Of a stretch of DNA of 56,663 nucleotides, positions 23,201 to 35,200 are shown in pieces. The DNA lies in contig NC_049979.1 of the NCBI RefSeq assembly GCF_000003815.2, positions 33,163,400-33,220,062 of the forward strand. Direction: 5' to 3'. Each line of letters begins with the position of its first letter. Positions within the stretch are counted from its first letter, which is position 1. The translations under genes and the position numbers were made by a program. Below the pieces are notes generated by a model. It ran no database searches. It saw only the letters and a program-made list of their open reading frames with translations, and was not told the origin of the DNA. This DNA is from Branchiostoma floridae (lineage: Eukaryota; Chordata; Leptocardii; Amphioxiformes; Branchiostomatidae).

Positions 23201-26200
23201 CCAGTGGGACTAAACACAAACTTTCTTTATAATTTCAACATTATTGTACCAATCTTTGCGAAAATTAAGGAGAAGGTATAAGACATATTGACTGACAAAG
23301 TCACGGAAGGATTTTTTCTTCAGATTGGACCAAATGGACCCCACTCGGGTGTTTAAGGGTTAATAACCCAAACATAATTGAAAAAAAAAAAAGTAGTTCC
23401 GGGAATAAGTGACCATGACATGGTTCTAGTGGACGTTAACTTGGCACCCAAACAGAACAAAAAACTAAAAAGGAAAGTGTACATTCGCACCAAATCTGAC
23501 GAGCCGGCTATCAAGAATGACCTTGAGGACTATGCAACAAACTTTATCCTGAGAACAAAAGAGATGTCAGTGACACAGAAATGGGATGACTTCAAAGGAA
23601 AAATGAAGTACACAATTAACAAGCACATTCCTAGTAAAATGACATCAAGCAGATACAACCTGCCCTGGTTTAACAAAAACTTAAGAAGACACTGTCGGAA
23701 GAAGCAACGTCTTTACAATAAAGCTAAGAGAACAGGGCAAGAGGAAGACTGGAACAAGTACAAGAAGGTAAAAAAAGGCGTGCAGAAAAGCATAAGATCA
23801 GCACATTCAAAATACCTGGCAAACATGATAGACGGCCACTCTCACGAGTATGGCAAGTCTACGGGTTTACAGTTGCAGTTCTACTTTGACGGGCCTTCCT
23901 CGCCTTTCTCTTCGCCTCGACGGCTGCTACCCTCTCGGTCTCGAAGGTTAGGAGAAGCTTTCACTGACAAGCCCAAAACATTCTGGTCATACATAAAAGG
24001 CCTTTGGGGAGAGCTTGTTGGGGTAGCCACTCTAAAGGTTGGGAGCACCATTATAAGTGACAGTGAGAAAAAAGCAGAAGCACTCAGTTCACAGTTTAAA
24101 AGTGTATTCACAGAAGAAGACACCACTGACATGCCATCTCTTGGGAAAACCTGCACCCCTCCAATGGAACGTATAGAAATTTCTACTTTTGGTGTAGAAA
24201 AAATGTTACAAGGCCTTAATCCATCAAAAGCATCCGGCCAGACCAAATACCTCATTGGTTCCTCAAAATGACAGCCAGTGAAATCGCACCTGTTTTGACT
24301 AACATTTTCCAACAATCGCTTGGCACAGGAGAAATCCCCAAAGACTGGAGGGATGCAAACATATGCGCCATTTTCAAAAAGGGAGACAGAGCGGTCCCCA
24401 GTAACTACAGACATGTTTCACTTACCTGTATTTCCTGTAAATTACTTGAACACATTATCCATAGCCATATAATGAAACACTTGGAAGGCCACAATATACT
24501 TACAGACTACCAACAAGGATTCAGGGCAAAGCGATCCACAGAAACACAGCTTATTTTAATAGTTCACGACATAGCTGGGGCACTGAACAATAAAAGACAG
24601 GTGGATCTAGCAAAAGTTGAATTCACTAAAGCTTTCGACAAAGTCCCCCATAGCAGACTCACATCAAACCTAGAGTACTATGGAATTCAAGGTACTACAT
24701 TAAACTGGTTAAATGCTTTCCTGACGAACAGAGAGCAAACGGTAGTGGTTGAAGGGAAGGCCTCAGCTCCAGTTAAAGTAGCATCGGGAGTTCCGCAAGG
24801 GACTGTCCTGGAACCATTGCTCTTCATATTGTACATAAACGACTTGCCAGACCAGCTCGATTCAAGTGTGAGGTTATTCGCCGATGATTGTCTGCTATAT
24901 ATAGAGGTATCTGCAAAGAATGACTCACAACTTCTTCAGAAAGATCTGAACACCCTGGAAGAATGGCAAAGAAAATGGCTTATGCAGTTCAATCCTGAAA
25001 GGTGCTATATCATGCACATAACGAACAAACGCACACCAAATGTGTCCCCTTACCAGTTTTGTGGTCAGACATTAGCAACCACGAAAAGCCACCCATACCT
25101 AGGTGTCCACGTTAACAACTGGGCTGAAGTGGGGTGTCCATGTTAACAAAATCACAACCAAGGCCAAACAGACATTGGGAGTGATCAAACGCAACTTGTG
25201 GGCATGCCCAGCCAGGGTAAAATCACTTGCATACACATCACTGGTAAGACCTAACCTTGAATATGCTGCAACAGTATGGGATCCGTATACAAAGAAAGAC
25301 AAAGATAAACTTGAAAGGGTACAGAACCAAGCTGCCAGAATCTGTGCAAACAACTACAACAGGGATGCTAGTGTCACCAAAATGAAAACAGATCTGCAGT
25401 GGACATCACTTGAAGACAGAAGGAAAGGTCTAGACTTTGCATGATGTACAAAATGACCAATAAGCTGGTGGACGTACCGACTGATAAGTATCTAATACCA
25501 GCTCAAAAAAGAACAAGAAACAGACTTCAAATACAAGAGTTACCAACCTAGGATTGATGTGTTCAAAAATTCGTATTTTCCCAGAACTATCGTAGAGTGG
25601 AACTTGTTTTCACCAAGCACAGTAGGGGCATCTTCTCTGGATAGTTTTAAAGAACGCTTGCAGATAGATGTGCAAAAGTTAGGCGTGACGGATCGTTCAG
25701 TGTAATATAACCAGCTGCTGCCGCACCGCGTGCCTGCGAAGCTGGTGTGTTGCGCCGAAGGCGGTTATACCGGCTATATAGATACAGATTCAGATACAGA
25801 AAATAAATCTATGCTCAGCAAAAATGATCGCCAATCATTAGGGATCAAACGTTAGGGAGACAGCAGCGCACTTCCGGCCTATTACAGCTGCCTTCTGCCA
25901 TTTAATTTGAACTCCGACCGGGAACCTCAAACTTATATTGATTGTAAACGAAACTAGCACAGGGCCTGTTCCAATGACTCGGTCACCAAAAAAGTGCAAA
26001 TATTCCCTGCCTCTTTTAAACATAAGAAAAAATATAAGAAGTATAAGAAAAACAGCACAGCACTCGTCATAATTCCAGGCAACCCTTAACTCTATCTAAA
26101 CCGGGCTTTTATAGGATTCCTGAGGACTCTTTTGACCCAATTTTGTTGCCAATGACGACGACACTGACGCCTGTATGACGTCAGAAAATAACGTCATTTG

Positions 26201-29200
26201 TCATCTTATATCTACATATAATTTTACACATATAATGCCTAAACCGGAAAGAAATAGACTAAAAAGTGACTGTGTTTTGTAGAAAAATAAAAGATTTTTG
26301 CGGAATTTTCAGACATAAATAAAACGAATTATCATATTCAAAAAGCTCAGGGTTCCCCAAACAGCTGTCATACAAATCACCTCACTATCTGCTTGGAGAT
26401 AAGCTCATTAACAAACGCTGAAAGCACGATGCCTGTTCCATTACATTGCAGATATACGGGTGATTTCTTATATTATTACATCAATTATAACGACAGATAC
26501 GGCACCCAAAATCTTATCAATTCGAGCTTCCATTACACCCCAACAACACAACAAGTATGAAACCAATCCATCTAGCTGTTCTTGAGTTATCCTGTACACA
26601 AACATACAAATACAACTGAAAATACTGAGATTGACCGGAATGGGCAAACAGTTGCTCTAATTAGGAGTCAACTGTTACAGATATCCTAAGCAGACATAAA
26701 TAAAACGAATTATCATATTCAATATATATGAAACCAATCCATTCAGCCGTTCTTGAGTAATCTTGTACACAGACAGACAAACATAACAGAAAATGTAACC
26801 TCCATGACATTTCATGGAGGTAATTACACAAGACGTTAAAGGTGTAAATTAACAACTGTGGTCTAGCAATAAAACCTTGAAATCTCAGAATTTAAAATGA
26901 AATTAGTAAATTTGGTACCATATTCTTGTCAGAAACCCACAGTAGGGCAACACACACACAAAAAAAAACTGTCAATGTTTCTCAGAATTATTTCCAACAA
27001 TATTGTTTATTGTTTATTCACATATATTTTGACATTATGACGCAGAAAGCACAAATTGCTTATATTAAGTCTTCTACTTAAGAAACATACGCATAAAACA
27101 AAAAAAAGGAAAGTGAAAAAAGGAGTGGGCCCAGGGGCGGCCACTGTAGGACACCTTGTAAGTAAGTTGCAAACAATATTCTAGAAAAAATCACCATGTT
27201 TCGTAGTCCATTCTCAATCCTGTAAATGCATTGTAAAATTGACGCAGAAACAAGGGAAATATAATGAACTGAAGTTAAAATTCCAAACTTATTGTGCCGA
27301 GTTTTCGGTAGATTTGACTTTGGCAGGGTCAGCTGAATTTCGAAACGATAAAAACAATGTTACTTATAAAGATCAGTGGGTACTGAATAATTTGTAACTT
27401 ATTGCTCGTGGTCAATTGATCTGCATTCCTTCTATATTGCCCACCCGCCTATCGTGGCAACATTTCTCCTGTCCCTTGAGAGACACATAGAAAGAGTAAG
27501 TGGGAGATATATATGTCAGTATGTCAGTATGAGGTAGCCATTATAATGATGCCAAAACATGACGCAGGACGCAACATAACAAAACATATAATTGTTTTAT
27601 GTTAGGAAATCAACAACAAGCGGTTCGATTTGAAAAATCACATTCAACAAGTAAATTCATTTACGTTAAAACTTTATTCCTTTCAGCTCACGAAAGATTC
27701 TTTTAGACTGTGGGGGAAACGTTGCATCTACGGTGGAACTATTCAAAGAGACCTACCCAGGAGGCCGTGAATTTATCATTCATTCCTTTGAAATGGATCC
27801 CCGCTTAGCTCCGTACTTTGCGGCCTACCCCGATGTTGTTTTTCACAACCCTGTTGCTGTATCAAACAAAGACAGTAAGTGCGAGTAACTTTTTTTCACA
27901 TTCAAATGTCGAGTCCAATCAAGTTGTATGCTAGATAAAGGATAAGAATGCAAAATAAGATACATGTCGTTTTTATGAAGATAGCAACTATCCTTGTATA
28001 AAGAAAATGTTGAAATGTAACTTCGGTTCACCCAACTAAAGATGAATTGTCACCGCCTTTAAGTCTCGCGCGAGACAAACGACATGTTTGAAATTAGTAG
28101 TAAGTTAAAAGCTTATGACTAAAAATCACAAAAATTACTAATGTCATATAGCTGTTGTTAACAACGATGATTACGATTTTATCACTATCACAATATCTCA
28201 AATAACATGGTTGGTCAATACATGGTCATAGTGTGGACCTAGATTTCTTAGCGATGGTGACAATTACAACCAATGTATTTGCCGAATTTAGCAACTTGAT
28301 GCATATGATAGCCATTTTTTAAAATGACAGTTCCAACTGTACCATTTTAGGTTTTACCATGTCATATCTTGAAACTGTGTGGTTTCCCGAAAGAAGTTTA
28401 AGAAAGAACAAAGATTGGATGATGGGAGGAGGAACAATTTTCGCTTACGACGACGAAAAGAAGGACAACAAGACAGGGGGCGCCAGGAATCTTTCTCGCC
28501 ACATTCGTGTTAAAACCATCGACTTTTCAAAGTGGCTCCGTGAAAACATCCACGAAGAGGATTATGTTATCTTTAAACTGGACGTCGAAGGGGCAGAATA
28601 TGATATCTTGCAAAAGATGGTAGATGACGGGACATTCCATCTTATCGACAAGTAAGTAATATGTATATATGTATATATGACATGTTTACAGTTTTTGACT
28701 CGGTCCTGTGGTCGATTAACGAAGTAGCCCAACAACTATGTACCCTGAAATTTGGAAAATCATGTTGTACCGCGTGGATATAGATAGGTCCGATATCGGC
28801 TCCTCTAATCCTCCCCAACTCGGGCATCCTCCTAAATGCAAAATAGCAATCGTAACATCCATTCATAAAGCCGGTAAGCGCCATTTTACAGACAGCTGCA
28901 AGCCTTTACGACAAGTCAGTGACGTGCTTAGTGTTCTGGAGACCCTGGTCAACAAACGTCTGCCACACAGATACTGAGCAGAAAGCTTATATTGTCCCAG
29001 AAATTAGGTCAACACCTGAGATTCACTTGAAATATTCAGTTTCTTCATTAATCGATTAGATGAAGCCGATATTTTCATAATGTACCTTTTAACATTTTAA
29101 ACATCCCACAATGTATGTTCTGACTGAAAAAAATTCAAATACACCAACCCCGCCAGACTTATTCTCTTCTAAAGATAACAACGGAATCATCCACCGTAGT

Positions 29201-32200
29201 TCAATACAAGCCACCTGGGGGCACAAACTTGCACAACTTCCTCCCTGACTAAAGACGTAACCACTACTCAAAAATCGTGAAAGTGCCATATGAATATAAT
29301 TTCAACGCCAACGCTGAATCACCGCTGCAGTACCAATACTTTTTTGCCATTATCGAACTTTTTTGCAACCCCTACATAACTACCAAATATCATTCAAAAC
29401 GACCCACAACGTCTCGAGTTATCGTGTCCGCAACCGAACACACGCAAACACTCGCTCCGCTGCAGTCCCGACAGAAAGTGGCAGGTTAAAATTTTTTTTA
29501 ACAGAACCTTTGTTTCTGCGAGCGCTACTCAAATATTAAATATCATGAAATCCCATCCACATCTACCCAAGTTTTATGCGGTTGACCTACACGTTGAGAC
29601 AAAAAAAAATTCTGCCAGAATATAACCTTCTTGCAGCTGTGCGAAGGTAATTAGGCGTCAACGTTAAAAAATCCTACAAACGTAGAGTTTTTGTACAAAA
29701 GCTAGGCGATCATCCAAAATTCTTAATGGTTGTGATCTAAGTAAAAAGGATTATAAAGGGCTTACTTATCGGACTATACACAACAATGTAAGAATCTCGA
29801 GTATGCCGTCACTGTCATCATACAAAAGTATCCACTCCGAACTATCCCTATTGTCACTCCAGTACCTACGTCGCTCAAGTTCCAGACGGCAGTAACCGTA
29901 TACAAACTGTTGAATGGACTCGTACGCTGACCTCCACCTCTGTTTGCTTCCTCAAACACGGGATTCTGCCATTCACTCCCGCTACCCCATAAGGACAGTA
30001 GAAATTTGACCCCTGCATACAAAACTGTCCGATCCCAGAGAACATTTGTGAGCAGAAGATAATGTTCCCTCTAGAACCCCCTTCCCAATAGTACTGGTAA
30101 AACACTCCGATTTTACTCGATATGCATTTGACAAGAAACACTATGTCCACACTGTGAATATTATAGCGCCCATAAGTAGTAACCAAAGTAGCTTTATATG
30201 ACCTCGATTCCATAATATTACTGGCAGCATATATAGCCTTACCGGTAGTATTTTTTGCTAACATCGCTAGTAAACACCGATTTCCTCAGAATTAATTCAT
30301 TTTGGCTTATCTGTATGACCTTATGTTTGACTCGTGCCTAACGTGGCAAGATCATATAGATAAATTGTGCAAGGGTGTATCGGCCAGACTAGGTGTGTTA
30401 CGGCGTCTTAAACCAGTTTTGCCAAAACGTACCCTTGAGATGTTATTCAATTGTATGGTCCTTCCCAAATTGGACTACTGCGATGTTGTGTGGGGTATCT
30501 GTCGAAAATGACTTTCAGATAAGCTACAAAAGCTGCACAACCGGGCTGCTAGAATTATACTTGATCTTTCATATGCGCCTCACATCGGTAGTAATGAACT
30601 TTCTAGTCTACACTGGAAAACTCTGGAAACTAGAAGAAAGGAACACCTGTTGCATACAGTTTACAAGTCTGTTAACCACCTACTACCAGATTATCTCAAT
30701 GTATTCCATATGGTATCAGAGACTCACAGCTACCCTACTCGCCATAGTTTAAGCCAATCAGTACAGCTGCCACAGATTCACTTGGAATGTGGAAGACGTA
30801 AGTTTAGCTGCAGGGGCGTTTGTCAGTGGAATCACCTTCCAATGACTTTAAAAATGGCTCCCAACATTGCAACATTCAAGCATATGATGAAACTGAGCTG
30901 ACCTGTGACCTCACGACCGGACTGAAATGATTATGGAAAACGGTCTTTGTATATATAATTTGTATGTTATGTATGGTGCTGTTACCCCGGTCAAGGAACT
31001 GCCATGGCCATGACCACCAGGGCTAGATTTTGATAATAGCATTCGAACAGTTTAGTAGTCCTGGCTGTATTTTTTATAACCAAATAATTCAAAGCAATTA
31101 AATATTTAGAATGTATTGGGCAATTCCAAAATACGTTCACTAAAACGAATCACCTAGTACATTTATGTAGAAATGGAATGTCTCAGAGGCAAAGCAATAC
31201 AATATGGACTATTCAATGCCAAGTCCGCTAAAACTATTTTTGCATAATCACCCCTGCCAATGAAATGGAATTACTAATTTTTTCCCCGTGCAAGAACGGA
31301 CTCTCCCCATGTCATCTCTATGTCACACTTTGACCAAAAAAAAAGAACGTTTGTCTTTTGCGAAATCAACCCAGTCTAAAATTTGATTTCAAAGGGTTTT
31401 AACCTTATTCATTAGCAATAGCAATCCTGGTTGCTGTTGACCACCGGACCGAAACAGCAAATAATAGTAACCAGGCAACCCCGCCAGAATCTGTGGGGGC
31501 TGGGCCATACTTTGACTTTGGATTTAGTTGATCCTCCTTACGACATACCTGCTGTACGGATGAAATATTACACATAATATATGTTCATATTATATTGTCT
31601 ATTATATTCTATATATTAAAAATGTTTCTTCTTATGAGATCAATCTATATCTTCTTGATATTTTGGGTTTCACATAAATGGTATGACCTTCTATCACATT
31701 GTTTTCAGTATTTCTATTTGTTTTTTTACTTCCACACATACAGATTTTATGGAGAATGTCACTTCTGGCATCCTACTGGCTGGAATGAACATCAGAGACA
31801 AGAACTTTTGAAGAAAATTAAAACAATTGGATTCACACAGACCTACTGGGCTGGTGAGGAGAGAACTTATGCCGACTTCGATGATCTGCATCAATCTCAG
31901 GTACTCATACTGGGAAGTTTCACTGTAATGATTTCGGCTTCAGTCTTTCACTGACTGCCATACCATTGGGTGCAGGGCAGGGCTAGGACACTGCAGACAC
32001 TGTTAATACTTTCTGTATCAAATAGTTTTTTTACACACTTATAGGATTTAGAAACAATAGATAGAGACTTTTACTTAGTTTACAAGTCATCCATATTTCT
32101 ATGAACACAAGCCAACTGTCATTGGAAACTTTGCAACTTCCGACCGGATTGCAAGTTTCTAACAAACATCGTACGTTGCGGCGTGCACATTATTTTTGAC

Positions 32201-35200
32201 AAGAACTGACAAATCTTAGATATGGTACCTGATAAAGACGTCCGGATGCTGAAAAAACTGTGCCGGTACTGTTATCTTGCTCTTGAATGAATATCAATGT
32301 GTCATAATTAGAGTTCGTTGACTACATTATGATACTTTGTAATCGGGATAGAAAACACACCTACTGTAAACCCTAAAACACCCGACCTTTTTTCGACTAA
32401 AATGACCGATTGGAGTTCAAACGGACGTTAAAATGTTTTTTTAAAGAATCTTATTTTGGGGATACATTTTTGGGATCATTTAGCATACATTGCTTCGTCA
32501 ATGTAAGAGGAATAGTTTGACAGGTTAAGGTGTTTCTAATTCCAGCTTATTATTATGATATATGCAAACCATCAGAAGGACTAACCCTATTTTTTACAAA
32601 GGAGGGGAATGTTCAGGCCCCCTGAAGCTTTTATGCAGCATAGCTAATTAATGGCTATCGCTAAAGCTACCAAACTTGGTACCTTATCAGAAAATTTTGT
32701 CAAAGCATGATTTATATTCATTCGGGTTACATTTGCATACGAGTTAGCAAATCTAATATTCCCAAGTTAGTGAATTCGACACATTTAACATATTTGTGAA
32801 TTTATATACTTGTATTCAATTTAATTTATTTCACTAACGTTGCAGAAAAATGATGAATATCAATCGAAACGTCCGCAACTAAATCTCCGTTTTCGTTGAG
32901 TTTTATCTATAGAATTGTATTTTAATAAGGAATTACATTTTAAAAACGGTTTAAATCTCATTCATTAATGCAAGGTAGCATACGACGCCCCTGGAATAGG
33001 AGGACAGGTCCTTTCCACATGCTCCCCGTCCTCATCTGGCGAACTCTCCGTGTCTGTCGTCGTGCAAGTTGGGATGAATCTTAAGTCCGCTAGGAAGCTG
33101 GTAACTACCCTACAGGCGTACCCCAAAAGATTTCCAATTACCCTGTTCGTCTATGGGGATTTTGCAGAGTCACGTCCAGAAGTTGTACGCGAGTGGGCGA
33201 GCTACTTTAACATTGGAATTCGTGAGGTAAATTTTAAAACTGTTTTATGATTTCAAAAGCGATTTATCTGTAATTGATTCGCAAACGTAGTGTGACAGAG
33301 GTATGATTTGGCAAAAATGCGTTACATTGAATTAGATATGTTCAGATCGTTGTCAAACAAGTTGTAAGATAGTTTTGTGTTTACTTTACGATGAAGAATA
33401 AAAGGATCAATTTATATGCATATTTAATGACTGACATTTAATGTACTGTAATGTTAATTTGTATAATAAGTGTATGAGGTCGCCAAGCTCTAGTTTATGA
33501 TTTTACTGTCAACGTAACCCTAAAGGGGGAGTGGTTAAAACTCTAACCCTATCAAGACTGGGGGGGGGGTGACTTAAAGTACCTCCGCCAACTTTGACGT
33601 CGTATAACTCCAAAACGAATTGTGCTAGGCCAACTAAATTTGCAAAAAATACAACAAACTGACTAAGTTTATATTTTTGTGTTGCCATGCAAAGGGTAGC
33701 TCAAAGGCATACTGTACATGCAGAAATGTTTGCGATGGTGGTATGTTCCCGGTTTTCACGGTGACCTCTTCACCGCAAACTTAAAACCACCGCGAATGTT
33801 TCTTATTGTGGTTTTAGACTGCAGTCTATGGCACTACCGCAAACTTGAAACCACCCCGAAAAAGTCAGCTATTCCGCTTGCGCGAAATTTCCCCGAAACC
33901 AAATACATATAAAGTATTTTATAAAATTCACTACTTTTGGCTAAAACAACGGGAAATGATTTTCTGGAGAAAGTAGATTTGTTTTTATTTGTATAATTTT
34001 TTTTCTTCGGTCGGATTTCGCAAACTCTTATATTTGTTTTCACATAAAATATTCTTGGGAACGTTTTCAATCTATTTTCAGGGGAAATCTGGGTTATATG
34101 TTGATAAAGATCTTAAGACATTTAAGGTTGATGATCCAAGATGGCGGATTTAAAGTGATTGGTAAAATACATATACACCATTTATGACGTCATTTTAATG
34201 TCGTTTTGGTGGCCTTTGGCAACAGAAGCCTAACAATACTTAACCCTATCTAGACCGGGCTTTTTTGAGATTCCTGGGACGGGGGGGGGGGGGCTCTTTT
34301 GACCCCCCTTCGTGATTTCAAAACGGCTTGGGTTACGATCACTAAATTCGTAGGGCATGATGTACTAGTAAAGTTTTATACTTTCTGTAATTTTTGTATC
34401 CTTATGACGTAATATGGCGTTATTATGACGTCATAATGTCATATTTTGGGCAAAAATCATCGAAATATGAAATATCCGCTATACTTACAGGTATTACACA
34501 AAACGATGACTACAAAGGTTATGTTCTTGGTGTTTAAGTCTGCCAAGTCTTTTGCTGCCAATGACGACGACACTGACGCCTATATGACGTCAGAAAATGA
34601 CGTCATTTGTCGGCCATCTTGGATCGAAAAGCTTGAATTTTGTAAAATACGATTTCTTCTACTTAAAACACAATAGAAGTGGACTTAAAAGGTTGAAGTG
34701 ATTGTGTTTTGTAAGAAAACAAAAGATATTTGAGTAAAAATAACATGTATTTATCGTTGAAAATGTCATTGTCCACCATCTTGGATTTTGACCCATGACG
34801 TCATCAAATTAGCATAAATTATGAATATTTTAGTAGAAATGTAACTTAAAATTACACAGGATGTTAATGATATAGATAAATAAGTTTGGTCTAGCAATAA
34901 AACCATGAAATCCCATAACTGAAATTAGTAAATTTGGTAAAATATGCCTGTCAGAAACCCGTTGCCATGGCAGAAGGAAAAATCACAAACTAAAATTTTT
35001 TTCGCAAAATTGTTGCCAACAATATTTTAGGAAAAGTCACTAAGTTTCGTAGTCCTAGCATACGTCGTTCGGCAGTTATACGACGTCAAATTTGGCGCAG
35101 GCTCTTTTAGCCCCCCCCCCCCCCCCTCCCCGGTCTAGATAGGGTTAAACACTCGTTAACACCTCATGTGATTTCTTTAGGTATTACCGGACTTTCACAT

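Noticed and set aside
23881-24414. Minus-strand 177-codon ORF
   Set aside because: It is antisense to LINE coding sequence, with no recognisable similarity.
29875-30264. Minus-strand 129-codon ORF
   Set aside because: The plus strand of the same region shows LINE-tail-like fragments, so this is probably a shadow.
31000-31016. AACTGCCATGGCCATGAC as an X-box
   Set aside because: It lacks the GTTGCC/GGCAAC half-sites and belongs to a LINE 3' UTR.
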